A stretch of DNA of 27,359 nucleotides from Bacteroidota bacterium (GTDB taxonomy: Bacteria > Bacteroidota > Bacteroidia > Chitinophagales > Chitinophagaceae): positions 1-27,359 of the forward strand of contig JAFAEM010000015.1 of the NCBI GenBank assembly GCA_023424015.1, given 5' to 3'. Under the pieces are notes generated by a model. It made no database searches. It was given only the letters and a program-made list of their open reading frames with translations, and was not told where the DNA came from. The position numbers were made by a program, and so were the translations under genes. Positions 15,780 through 23,764 of the stretch are shown in pieces; position 1 is the first letter of the stretch, and each line of letters opens with the position of its first letter.

Positions 15780-16751
15780 CTAGAAATCTTCATCTATCGA
15801 AAAAGTATTCGCCTTAATATCATTCATCACCCCTGATTTCTGGTACTCGCCCACACGTTTTTCAAAGAAGTTTGTTTTTCCCTGCAGCGAGATCAGTTCC
15901 ATGAAATCAAAAGGATTGGTAGCATTGAAAAGCTTAGTATAGCCAAGTTCTGCCAGCCACCTGTCCGCAACAAATTCAATGTATTGCTGCATGAGTTTGG
16001 CATTCATGCCGATCAGGTCAACTGGTAATGCATCGGTAATAAACTCCTTTTCAATTTCAACGGCATTACCAATGATAGAATGTACCTGTTCTTCAGTCAG
16101 TTTATTTTTCAGCATGCTATACAACAGGCAGGCAAATTCACAATGAAGACCTTCGTCGCGGCTGATCAGTTCATTACTAAAAGTGAGTCCCGGCATCAGG
16201 CCTCTTTTTTTCATCCAGAAGATCGAGCAGAAGCTGCCACTGAAGAAGATCCCCTCTACTGCCGCAAAGGCTACCAGGCGTTCCGCGAAAGTTCCGTTCT
16301 CGATCCAACGAAGTGCCCATTCCGCTTTCTTCTTTACTGCGGGAACAGTATCGATGGCATGAAACAGGCGATCTTTTTCTTTGGGATCTTTAATATAGGT
16401 GTCGATCAGCAGGGCGTATGTTTCTGAATGGATATTTTCCATCATGATCTGGAAGCCATAAAAACAGCGGGCTTCAGGCAGTTGCACTTCACTCATAAAG
16501 TTCACTGCCAGGTTTTCATTCACAATACCATCACTTGCTGCAAAAAATGCCAGTACATGTGAGATAAAATGACGTTCACCATCATTAAGACCATTCCAGT
16601 CTTTCATATCACCACTCAGATCTATTTCTTCGGCGGTCCAAAAGCTGGCTTCATGTTGCTTGTACTTTTCCCAGATAAGCGGATAGTTGATCGGGAGAAT
16701 GACAAAACGATCTTTGTTTTCTTTTAATAAAATTTCCTGCTGGTCGTGCAT
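15780..16751 (-). CDS. nrdB: Class I ribonucleoside-diphosphate reductase, beta subunit
   Basis: Small subunit that houses the metal centre and tyrosyl radical. In the 323-residue protein, diiron ligands can be placed by alignment to the family: D44, E105, H108, E166, E200 and H203 (MENIHSETY and SRDEGLHCEF motifs). The radical tyrosine is Y112. The EARCFYGFQIMMENIHSE block and the C-terminal SIDEDF tail, which docks into NrdA, resemble the eukaryotic R2. The Tyr and full ligand set argue for a classical iron-tyrosyl cofactor rather than a Tyr-less subclass. The gene is first in the operon and is preceded by a 118-nt leader segment and the cobalamin riboswitch. Confidence 0.96.
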   Translation of the reverse strand: MHDQQEILLKENKDRFVILPINYPLIWEKYKQHEASFWTAEEIDLSGDMKDWNGLNDGERHFISHVLAFFAASDGIVNENLAVNFMSEVQLPEARCFYGFQIMMENIHSETYALLIDTYIKDPKEKDRLFHAIDTVPAVKKKAEWALRWIENGTFAERLVAFAAVEGIFFSGSFCSIFWMKKRGLMPGLTFSNELISRDEGLHCEFACLLYSMLKNKLTEEQVHSIIGNAVEIEKEFITDALPVDLIGMNAKLMQQYIEFVADRWLAELGYTKLFNATNPFDFMELISLQGKTNFFEKRVGEYQKSGVMNDIKANTFSIDEDF

Positions 16752-16869
16752 GGTATACTAATTTTAAAATGTCAGATTTGCGGCACGACAGGAGACGAAA
16801 ATGCAGGCCTCGGAGTGAAGCTGATTTGATCCTTGCAGTACCTTACTCGGGAAGGTTCCAAACAATATT

Positions 16870-17076
16870 TTAATCCCGGCAGGTTCCTGGCTTGGCCCCG
16901 ACAAAATCGCCTTGTCCGTATGTCCGTTCCGACAAACCCTGGCTTCGATGATCAGGTCTTTTCCCAAATGCGATAGGGGATTGGCTTTACAGTTGCCCGT
17001 CAGCCCGTGATTTTCACACGGTTCCCTATTAAGCAAGGCAGATAATAACATATATGCTGCCTCGCACCGGTATTAA
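16870..17076 (-). promoter_or_regulatory. Cobalamin (B12) riboswitch upstream of nrdB-nrdA
   Basis: The minus strand reads as a near-complete cobalamin aptamer. P1 pairs 17076-17067 with 16879-16870 (nine pairs, one mismatch). P2 pairs 17065-17057 with 17041-17033 (nine pairs including one G-U). The conserved J2/3 segment UUAAUAGGGAACC is at 17032-17020. P3 pairs CCGUG (17021-17017) with CACGG (17009-17005) around loop UGAAAAU. The invariant GGGCAACUGU core is at 16998-16989. The B12 box AGCCAGGAACCUGCC is at 16892-16878, one base shorter than the usual form. In known cases ligand binding lowers expression of the downstream gene. The following 118 nt to the nrdB ATG show a small hairpin (16856-16840) but no U-tract, so the mechanism (transcription or translation) is unresolved. 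A 95-residue reading frame across this RNA is not a gene. Confidence 0.93.
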
Positions 17077-17380
17077 TTATTTATTAAGAACTAAAACGAA
17101 TGTAGTATCAATCATCGAAGTATTCCGTGGGAGTTTTTCACAAAGTGTGCATAGATTTTTTTGCCCCTTATTCACGTGATTTTACCGCCGATGTTGGAAA
17201 CTTTTTCATTTTGGGGAATAATTTTTTTGGTGAATTATGATTTCCTTCTATAAGAAATGGGTGCAAAAATTTATGGCGAAATTCAGATGTTAAAGTTCAG
17301 CAACCGCTTAAGTGTAGTTGCGATGCAGGTTTCAAACAAATGATGGGGTCTTTTGTAATAGATATACATTTACAACAATA
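17077..17380. other. Divergent promoter region between the nrd riboswitch and nitroreductase
   Basis: This 304-bp AT-rich stretch has no gene that I can support. Toward nrdB there is TACATTCG (17104 to 17097, minus strand), one base off the -7 consensus and placed to start transcription just ahead of the aptamer. CACAAAGTGTG at 17139-17149 is a short inverted repeat (4-bp arms) that could be an operator, but it does not match the NrdR box well. Toward the nitroreductase there is TACATTTA (17365-17372), also one base off. Nothing else was recognised. Confidence 0.35.
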
Positions 17381-17968
17381 ATGACTAAAATGAATCCAGA
17401 GCAACTCAATGAATTAATAAGAAACCGGAGATCGGTTTTCCCGGATCAGTTTGTGCCCGGGAAAAAGATTGATGACGCGATTATACAACAGATCCTGATC
17501 AATGCGACCTGGGCGCCTAATCATGGCCGGCAGGAGCCCTGGCATTTTACCGTGTTTACCGGCGAAGGTTTACAAAGGTTCGCCGATTTTCAAAGTGAGA
17601 TTTATAAACAGGATGCTGGTGAACAATTTAAACAGATCAGTTATCAGAAGCTGCAATCAAACCCATTGAAGGCTTCACATGTGATCGCCCTTGGTATGAA
17701 ACGGTCAACCAATAAAAATATTCCGGAAATAGAAGACGTGGAAGCGGTGGCCTGTGCTGTTCAGAATATTTATCTTTCTGTCACAGCATACGGGTTAGGT
17801 GGCTATTGGACCACCGGTGGCGTTACTTATAATGAACGGGCGAAAACTTTTTTCGGCCTGGGTGATGTAGATAAATTACTTGGCTTTTTTTACATCGGTC
17901 ATGTATCCATTCCTTCCGCAGGAGCTACCAGGTTACCGATCGACGAGAAAGTTACCTGGGTCAGGTGA
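17381..17968 (+). CDS. Nitroreductase-family FMN oxidoreductase
   Basis: A 195-residue flavoprotein of the nitroreductase superfamily, nearest by eye to the short YdjA-type proteins. The FMN-phosphate motif is NRRSVFPDQF (about 13-22), followed by NATWAPNHGRQEPWHF and the later GLGGYWTTGG and GFFYIGHV segments that line the flavin. It would use NAD(P)H to reduce nitro compounds, quinones or similar electrophiles; the natural substrate cannot be told. I start at the ATG at 17381 (MTKMNPEQLNELI); an upstream in-frame start adds 21 residues unlike the family, and the ATG at 17390 is also possible. It is divergent from the nrd operon and on the same strand as the peroxidase gene. Confidence 0.85.
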   Translation: MTKMNPEQLNELIRNRRSVFPDQFVPGKKIDDAIIQQILINATWAPNHGRQEPWHFTVFTGEGLQRFADFQSEIYKQDAGEQFKQISYQKLQSNPLKASHVIALGMKRSTNKNIPEIEDVEAVACAVQNIYLSVTAYGLGGYWTTGGVTYNERAKTFFGLGDVDKLLGFFYIGHVSIPSAGATRLPIDEKVTWVR

Positions 17969-18051
17969 TTTGAAACACATGTAGACAGGTTTCTCTCGAA
18001 TTTTTTATCTCATATAAAGATAATTGGCTTTCAAAAACATTTTTCCGCTTA

Positions 18052-18059
18052 TAAATTTG
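18052..18059 (+). promoter_or_regulatory. TAnnTTTG promoter core before the cytochrome c peroxidase gene
   Basis: TAAATTTG fits the -7 element and ends 4 nt before the ATG at 18064, giving a nearly leaderless transcript. The nearest TTG (18024-18026) is 25 nt upstream, slightly beyond the usual range. A 6-bp AT-rich inverted repeat (TTATCT at 18005-18010 with AGATAA at 18018-18023) lies just upstream and could be an operator, at low confidence. Confidence 0.45.
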
Positions 18060-18063
18060 TGGG

Positions 18064-19122
18064 ATGCGTCATTGTCTTGCTATCTCATCATTGATCCTGG
18101 TCGTTTTTGTTTCCACCTCCTTTATACAGGATGAATGCATGCGATTAAGGAATATTTACTCACGCCCACCGGCGCAATGGCCTGCACCTTTTGTAACCGA
18201 AGGAGTTCATTGGGATGAACTTGGCGAATTGCCAGCGGGACCGCTTCAGCATCGCATGGATTCTTTAAAGCATTTGATCGGGTTGGGTAAGATTTTGTTT
18301 TTCGATACCAGGTTAAGTGGTTCGGGAAAAATATCCTGCGCCACCTGTCACCAGCCGGAACTTTCCTGGGCCGATGGTCTTGAAAAATCACTGGGTCATG
18401 AGGGAACGATCAATAAAAGGAATTCACCCAGTCTCCAGAATGTATGGTTTTACAAAAAATTGTTCTGGGATGGAAGGGCAAGGGATCTCGAAGACCAGGC
18501 GTTCGCACCCATTAATAGTGAAAGTGAAATGCATGGCGATATGCGGGAACTTCCGGGCAAGTTGAGAAGGATAGAAGCTTACAAGTCCCTGTTTGACTCC
18601 GCTTATGGTGATCCAGGCATTGATCCTGACCGGATCGCCGGGGCTATGGCAGCGTTTCAGCGTACGATAGTCAGCAGCCCGTCATCTTTCGATAGATTTT
18701 TAGCCGGTGAGAAAAAGGCGCTAAGCAATAGCCAATTGAGAGGATTGCATCTGTTTCGGACCAAGGCGAAGTGTTTGAACTGCCATCACGGTGCCTTGTT
18801 CAGCGACAATCAATTTCACAACAACGGTTTCGCAGGTGATGACAAAGGGCTTTACCAGGTAACACATGTTGAAGGCGACTTAGGTAAATTCAAGACACCT
18901 TCTTTGCGCGATGTAATGAAGACAGCACCCTGGATGCATGATGGCAGCCAGAAAAACCTGATGGTAATTCTCGAAGCTTATAACGAAGGAAAACCGGCGA
19001 CAGGAAAAGATGTATTACTGAAACCACTCGGGCTGACACGGCAGGAGAAGCTTGATCTGCTGGCTTTTTTGCATGCTATCTCTGCTGAACCTCTGCCCTT
19101 TGATAAGCCGGTAGTACCCTGA
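18064..19122 (+). CDS. Di-heme cytochrome c peroxidase (CCP/MauG family)
   Basis: Periplasmic enzyme that reduces hydrogen peroxide with electrons from small cytochromes, or a MauG-like relative. The 352-residue protein has a signal peptide or membrane anchor (MRHCLAISSLILVVFVSTSF) and two c-type heme sites: C92-A-T-C95-H96 and C237-L-N-C240-H241. The family motif FWDGRA is at 134-139 and a late KTPSLRDV...APWMHDGS segment supplies the likely distal Met ligand M291. The first heme segment is preceded by LGKILFFDTRLSGSGKISC, typical of the family. It has its own promoter core 4 nt before the ATG, and the DUF4920 gene follows with a separate promoter. True CCP and MauG-type oxidases cannot be told apart here. 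Confidence 0.9.
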   Translation: MRHCLAISSLILVVFVSTSFIQDECMRLRNIYSRPPAQWPAPFVTEGVHWDELGELPAGPLQHRMDSLKHLIGLGKILFFDTRLSGSGKISCATCHQPELSWADGLEKSLGHEGTINKRNSPSLQNVWFYKKLFWDGRARDLEDQAFAPINSESEMHGDMRELPGKLRRIEAYKSLFDSAYGDPGIDPDRIAGAMAAFQRTIVSSPSSFDRFLAGEKKALSNSQLRGLHLFRTKAKCLNCHHGALFSDNQFHNNGFAGDDKGLYQVTHVEGDLGKFKTPSLRDVMKTAPWMHDGSQKNLMVILEAYNEGKPATGKDVLLKPLGLTRQEKLDLLAFLHAISAEPLPFDKPVVP

Positions 19123-19181
19123 TGCTCAAAAAACCCCATTCTCCCCGCAACCAACAGCTATTAAATCACGACTATAATATA

Positions 19182-19189
19182 TATCTTTG
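19182..19189 (+). promoter_or_regulatory. TAnnTTTG promoter core before the DUF4920 gene
   Basis: TATCTTTG fits the -7 element and leaves a leader of about 30 nt before the ATG at 19224, a conventional layout compared with its near-leaderless neighbours. Confidence 0.4.
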
Positions 19190-19223
19190 TTAACTGGTCA
19201 TTAATCAACCCAAAAGAATTCAT

Positions 19224-19700
19224 ATGAAAAGAATATTTTCCATCGCCGCTGTTGTGTTGTTTGCCATCACTCTTCACGCACAGCCACCTGCCGGCGAAGC
19301 GAAGCCCGGAGACTGGTATGGTGATAAAATAACCGCCGACGGTGCCGTGCCTATCACCGATGCTGTGGCGAAACTTGGTAAAGACGACGAAGTTGTTAAT
19401 ACAAAAGTTAAGGCCAAAATTCTGGAGGTCTGCCCCAAAAAAGGTTGCTGGCTCAAGCTTGAGCTCGATAACAAAGAGACAGCCATGGTGAAAATGAAGG
19501 ATTATGGATTTTTCCTGCCGGTAGCCGCTGTAGGCAAAACCGTGGTGATCGATGGTGAAATAAAAAAGAAGACCATTTCCGTCTCTGAACTAAAACACTA
19601 TGCTGAAGATGCAAAAAAATCAAAAGAAGAGATAGATGCGATCACCAAACCCGCTGAAGAGATCAGGGTGACAGCGAAAGGAATTGTTGTAGTTGAGTAA
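19224..19700 (+). CDS. Exported DUF4920-like protein
   Basis: A 158-residue periplasmic protein with a signal peptide (MKRIFSIAAVVLFAITLHAQ). The body resembles DUF4920: WYGDKI at the start, then EVCPKKGCWLKLE with C70 and C75 (C-x4-C) and W76, KMKDYGFFLPV, and a VIDGEI beta strand. H125 in LKHYAEDA could be a third ligand. The fold looks like a small OB-type beta barrel, and the C-x4-C suggests a metal or disulfide site; neither is proven. A charged C-terminal half (KKSKEEIDAITKPAEEIRVTAKGI) is also seen in the family. It follows the cytochrome c peroxidase gene and ends in a strong terminator, so the pair may share an oxidative or metal-stress setting. Confidence 0.78.
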   Translation: MKRIFSIAAVVLFAITLHAQPPAGEAKPGDWYGDKITADGAVPITDAVAKLGKDDEVVNTKVKAKILEVCPKKGCWLKLELDNKETAMVKMKDYGFFLPVAAVGKTVVIDGEIKKKTISVSELKHYAEDAKKSKEEIDAITKPAEEIRVTAKGIVVVE

Positions 19701-19724
19701 CGAAATATATTAACTATATAAAGG

Positions 19725-19752
19725 GCTGTCTTACAATAAGACGGCTTTTTTT
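19725..19752 (+). terminator. Rho-independent terminator after the DUF4920 gene
   Basis: GCTGTCTTA (19725-19733) pairs with TAAGACGGC (19737-19745) around loop CAA with one G-T pair, followed by seven T (19746-19752). It lies 24 nt after the stop codon and separates this unit from the siderophore receptor. Confidence 0.9.
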
Positions 19753-19866
19753 ATTGTGATATTTTGTCAATGAATTGTCAGTTTTCGGGTTGCGGAAACT
19801 ATTTTCCTTTTAGCGTAAGTTCTAAATACTTCTTCATAGTTCCTTTGCCAGCAAAATAAGAAGAGT

Positions 19867-22272
19867 ATGAAGATTCGCTACCCCATGAGTAAATACAGGA
19901 AGGCACTGATCCTTGTTTTCGGAATTTTGTTTTTAAGTCTCTCAGCCATTGGGCAAGCCGGGAAATTGAAGGGTGTAGTTAGAACCAGCGATGGTAAGCC
20001 TGCCGCCCATGTTTATGTGCAATTAAAAGAAATAAAAAGAGGAACGATCACCGCAGACGATGGTTCCTACCAGCTTGTAAATATTCCTTCAGGAAGTTAT
20101 ACCATCATCGTTTCATTTATTGGACTGCAAACCATACAAAAGCCAGTATCGGTTAGTGCGGAAACCAGTAAAATGGATTTTGAATTGGTAGAAAATGAAA
20201 CTGAACTGGCCGAGATCGTGGTTACCGCTAACCGCTCTGTTAATAACAGGCCGGCGACCATTGGCAAATTACCTATTAAACCAATGGACCTGCCCCAGGC
20301 AGTGGTGACGATTGGTGAGAGTGTGATCCGCAACCAGCAGGCACAAAGGCTCAGCGATGTTGTGAAGAATGTAAACGGCGTCTATCTTGCCACGACCCGA
20401 GCCAGCACACAGGAAAGCTTTTACGCAAGGGGGTACGGGTTTTCATCTACGAATATGTTTAAGAACGGATCGAGGGTCAATACCGGTTCAATGCCCGAGA
20501 TGAGCTCCCTGGAAAGTGTTGAAATCCTGAAAGGAAGTGCTGCTATTCTCTATGGTAATGTAGCGCCGGGCGGTGTGTTGAACATGGTAACCAAAAAACC
20601 CAAATTTCAAGCCGGTGGTGAACTGAGTTTCCGTACCGGTAGCTATAATTTGATCAAACCTGCAGTTGATATCTATGGCCCCATCAGCAAGAAAATTGCT
20701 TATCGCGTAAATGGAACTTTTGAATCTGCCGACAGCTATCGCGACCAGGTTTCCTCTACCCGTTACTACGTTAATCCATCCCTGTTATTCAAGTTAGGTG
20801 CTCGCACAGAACTCATAGTGGAAGGTGATTATCTCCGCCATGAGTTTACTCCAGATTTTGGGATTGGCTCTCTTGATAATACAAAAGTTGCGGATGTGCC
20901 AAGGTCAAGGTTTATGGGTACCAGCTGGCAGTATAATACAACCGACCAGGCTACTGCGTCTGCAACGATCAACCACGAAATAAGTTCTGACTGGAAGATC
21001 AACGGTGTGGTGTCATACCAGCAGTATCAGCGTGATTATTTTTCGGTAGAAAGAATTCAGGCCAAAGGAAACGGTGATTGGGCACGCCCACTTGGCCGTG
21101 TTGATACAAAGGAAAATTTCTTCACCGGGCAGGTCAACCTTACTGGTAAGTTCAAGACCGGAACTGTTGAACATCTCCTGCTTGCAGGAGTAGATGCTGA
21201 TCATTATCTCACTGAAACCTACAATTACGACATACAGGGTAAGATTTACGACACGATCAACCTGCTTGATCCCGTGAAATTTGCACAGCGTACCGATATT
21301 CCCGAAGCCAACAGGCTTACCTATGTTGAAACCCCGGTAAATCGTTTTGGGGGCTATGTACAGGACCTGATCAGCCTGACCCCGAAATTGAAATTACTGG
21401 CAGGTCTGCGATGGTCATTGCAGGAATCACCTGCCGCTACCACCACTTACCTGCAGAAAAATGATTCTATAGCAAAAGGAAAGTCAAAATCAGATAATGC
21501 GTTTTCTCCCCGGTTGGGACTGGTGTATAAGTTAAAACCCAATGTTTCGTTTTTTGCCAGCTACTCCAATTCATTCTCCATCAATTCGGGTCTGGATATT
21601 TACAACAATGTTTTACCTCCATCCATCATCGACCAGTATGAACTAGGTGTAAAGAATATTTTCATGGATGGAAAGCTGACGGTAAACCTTACCGCTTACA
21701 AGATCATCAACAATAACCTGGCACAAACGGCACAGTTTGATGTTAATGGCCTCCCCAACAGCAACAGCAGCCTGAAAGAATTGACAGGCCAGACCACCAG
21801 CAACGGTGTGGAACTGGATGTGATGACAAATTTCATAAAGGGGCTTTCAGTTATGGCCGGGTATAGTTATAACGATATGACTTATACGAAAACTCCGGGC
21901 ACGAAAGGAAGTTATGTAACTGGGGAACGACTTGTAAACAGTCCGGCACATACTGCGAATGCCAGCGCCTGGTACACTTTTTCAAGGGGTTTGTTTAACG
22001 GTTTAAAATTTGGTGCAGCTGTATACTATGTTGGAGACAGGTTTGGCGGATGGAATAATACGATCGATCAGGCGCAAAATTATTCGCGGCTGATGCCTGT
22101 CAATGGTTTTACCACGGTAGACCTTTCAGCGGGATATAGTTATAAGAAATGGTCGTTGCTGGCACGGGTGACAAACCTGGGCAACGTTTACAATTACTAT
22201 GTGCATGAAAATTATAGTATCAACCCGATTCCACCCAGGCAGATTATTGCGACAGTGGCTTACAGGTTTTAA
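19867..22272 (+). CDS. TonB-dependent siderophore receptor
   Basis: An 801-residue outer-membrane receptor of the siderophore type. It has a signal peptide (to about residue 30), a CarboxypepD_reg-like domain (about 32-110), a TonB box EIVVTA (116-121) and a plug domain (about 125-245: MDLPQAVVTI, FYARGYGFSSTNMFKNGSR, VEILKGSAAILYGNVAPGGVLNMVTKKP). A 22-strand-type barrel follows, ending in VAYRF. The plug wording ILYG..APGG..N.VTK is the hallmark of the FhuA/FoxA/FpvA siderophore group; the exact siderophore is unknown. No N-terminal signalling (STN) domain is seen. The ATG at 19885 is a possible alternative start. The PepSY-type reductase gene follows after 73 bp that contain a strong hairpin. 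No clear Fur site was found upstream. Confidence 0.92.
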   Translation: MKIRYPMSKYRKALILVFGILFLSLSAIGQAGKLKGVVRTSDGKPAAHVYVQLKEIKRGTITADDGSYQLVNIPSGSYTIIVSFIGLQTIQKPVSVSAETSKMDFELVENETELAEIVVTANRSVNNRPATIGKLPIKPMDLPQAVVTIGESVIRNQQAQRLSDVVKNVNGVYLATTRASTQESFYARGYGFSSTNMFKNGSRVNTGSMPEMSSLESVEILKGSAAILYGNVAPGGVLNMVTKKPKFQAGGELSFRTGSYNLIKPAVDIYGPISKKIAYRVNGTFESADSYRDQVSSTRYYVNPSLLFKLGARTELIVEGDYLRHEFTPDFGIGSLDNTKVADVPRSRFMGTSWQYNTTDQATASATINHEISSDWKINGVVSYQQYQRDYFSVERIQAKGNGDWARPLGRVDTKENFFTGQVNLTGKFKTGTVEHLLLAGVDADHYLTETYNYDIQGKIYDTINLLDPVKFAQRTDIPEANRLTYVETPVNRFGGYVQDLISLTPKLKLLAGLRWSLQESPAATTTYLQKNDSIAKGKSKSDNAFSPRLGLVYKLKPNVSFFASYSNSFSINSGLDIYNNVLPPSIIDQYELGVKNIFMDGKLTVNLTAYKIINNNLAQTAQFDVNGLPNSNSSLKELTGQTTSNGVELDVMTNFIKGLSVMAGYSYNDMTYTKTPGTKGSYVTGERLVNSPAHTANASAWYTFSRGLFNGLKFGAAVYYVGDRFGGWNNTIDQAQNYSRLMPVNGFTTVDLSAGYSYKKWSLLARVTNLGNVYNYYVHENYSINPIPPRQIIATVAYRF

Positions 22273-22293
22273 TTTATCATAATCAGATACAAT

Positions 22294-22322
22294 CAAAAGG
22301 GACACAAACGTGATCCCTTTTG
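22294..22322 (+). terminator. Intercistronic hairpin between receptor and PepSY genes
   Basis: CAAAAGGGA (22294-22302) pairs fully with TCCCTTTTG (22314-22322), and an inner CAC/GTG adds three pairs past one bulged A, with loop AAAC. The 3' arm ends in only four T, so it may be a leaky terminator, a processing site or an mRNA-stabilising stem that lets the receptor be made in larger amounts than the reductase. Confidence 0.6.
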
Positions 22323-22345
22323 GCATAAAATACAATCAGGAAAAA

Positions 22346-23614
22346 ATGGCAAGGATATCGCAACAGAAATCAAGATGGCAGAAAGTAAGAAAGTTATTCA
22401 ATGATATACATCTTTGGCTGGGTCTTACAAGCGGAATTATCGTTGTGGCGGTATGTTTTAGCGGAACAATATATGTTTTTAATACTGAACTCACCGAGCG
22501 TGCAGCACCTAAACTTTACAAGGTAAAGCCAGCAGACGGACAGCAGCGTTTACCTGTTGATTCATTGTTGGGCAAAATTGAACAGGCTTCAGGTGGCACA
22601 ATCGTAAGTGTTATCATTCCTGCCGACATGGAAAGGACCTACCAGTTTAATGTAAAAAAGGAAGGTGATAACAGTCGTGGTGGTATAGGTTTTATGGTGA
22701 ATCCTTACACGGGTGAGATAACTGGTACTACAAAAGAAAAAAATGGTACGAAAGAATTTATGAGCACCATGTTCAGCCTGCATCGTTGGTTGATGTTGGA
22801 TAAAGTGGAGAAGCCGATCATCAAAGGCATGACTAACCGCGAACTGGGTAGTGCCATTACGGGTTGGGCAACGATTTTATTCACCCTTGGATGCATAACA
22901 GGACTGGTGATCTGGGTGCCACAAAAAACCAGGAACTGGAGACAGGGTCTAAAGATAAAATGGCGTGCTGGATGGAAAAGGATCAACCATGACCTTCATA
23001 ATTCTCTTGCATTTTATGCTCTTTTCTTTTTGCTTTTAATGGGTTTGACCGGACCGCAATGGTCATTCGACTGGTATCGGACGGGGTTACAAAAAACCCT
23101 CGGCACCTATAAACCAAAGGACGTACCCAAAGAAAAGCCGTTGCGATCATTATTACCCGAACAGGGAATTTCAGCAGACAGACTTTCAATCGCCGGTTAT
23201 GTCAGCCAGGCTGATAAGGTGTTGACCTATCCCGGTAATTACACAGTTACCTTGCCGGAAGATTCCATAGCTATTGCAGTCGTTAGTAAAACAAAACTTG
23301 GGTTTTTTGCGCCGGCCGCTGCTGACAGATTAAGCATAGATCAATATAGCGGCCAGGTATTAAAAGCTGATATTTTTAAGGACAAGCCGTTTAATGAAAG
23401 AATTGCGGGTTCAATCAAAGCCATTCATGTTGGTAATGTTTATGGAACTTTTACAAAGCTTATATATTTTATCGCCTGCCTGATCGCGACAAGCCTGCCC
23501 ATAACCGGCACCATGATCTGGATAAATAAATTAAAGAAAAAGCGCAGGAAGAAAGTAGTTCCTGGTAAAGAACACGCGGTGTTCAAAGAATCCACCACCC
23601 AGGTGACCGCTTAA
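22346..23614 (+). CDS. PepSY-associated membrane protein, likely siderophore-iron reductase
   Basis: A 422-residue inner-membrane protein of the PepSY_TM family (FoxB/PiuB-like). Four hydrophobic segments are visible: near the start (LTSGIIVVAVCFSGTIYVF), in the middle (SAITGWATILFTLGCITGLVIWVP and LAFYALFFLLLMGL) and at the end (FIACLIATSLPITGTMIW). Conserved histidines border the helices in DIHLWLGL, SLHRWLM, HDLHNSL and KAIHVGN and could bind heme for transmembrane electron transfer. Relatives reduce ferric siderophores in the periplasm. I take the ATG at 22346, preceded by AGGA, because the upstream GTG at 22310 lies in the hairpin. The Lys-rich tail is cytoplasmic. Its place after a siderophore receptor fits the proposed job. 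Confidence 0.87.
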   Translation: MARISQQKSRWQKVRKLFNDIHLWLGLTSGIIVVAVCFSGTIYVFNTELTERAAPKLYKVKPADGQQRLPVDSLLGKIEQASGGTIVSVIIPADMERTYQFNVKKEGDNSRGGIGFMVNPYTGEITGTTKEKNGTKEFMSTMFSLHRWLMLDKVEKPIIKGMTNRELGSAITGWATILFTLGCITGLVIWVPQKTRNWRQGLKIKWRAGWKRINHDLHNSLAFYALFFLLLMGLTGPQWSFDWYRTGLQKTLGTYKPKDVPKEKPLRSLLPEQGISADRLSIAGYVSQADKVLTYPGNYTVTLPEDSIAIAVVSKTKLGFFAPAAADRLSIDQYSGQVLKADIFKDKPFNERIAGSIKAIHVGNVYGTFTKLIYFIACLIATSLPITGTMIWINKLKKKRRKKVVPGKEHAVFKESTTQVTA

Positions 23615-23764
23615 TATTTTATTTGCGGTGAGATTGACTACAAGCCTTATCAGCCTTGCTTTTGTCATGAGAAAGTCAGTTTTCTTATTGCGCAAGCCGT
23701 TTTCCCGATACAGCAATATTTTCTACAATTCTTCGGCGGATATTTGCGCCGGTGCAACAAAATC

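Noticed and set aside
16764..17051. A 95-residue minus-strand reading frame upstream of nrdB
   Set aside because: It runs through the cobalamin aptamer and resembles no protein; the conserved RNA elements explain the sequence.
17139..17149. CACAAAGTGTG as an NrdR box
   Set aside because: It has only 4-bp arms, occurs once and fits the NrdR consensus poorly; NrdR boxes normally occur as a pair near the promoter.
17972..18006. Terminator after the nitroreductase gene (GAAAC/GTTTC, then a T-run)
   Set aside because: The stem is only five AT-rich pairs with a 12-nt loop, and the T-run begins several bases after it.
19701..19866. Fur box or second cobalamin riboswitch upstream of the siderophore receptor
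   Set aside because: Apart from the terminator, no Fur-like palindrome, B12 box or conserved aptamer core is present.
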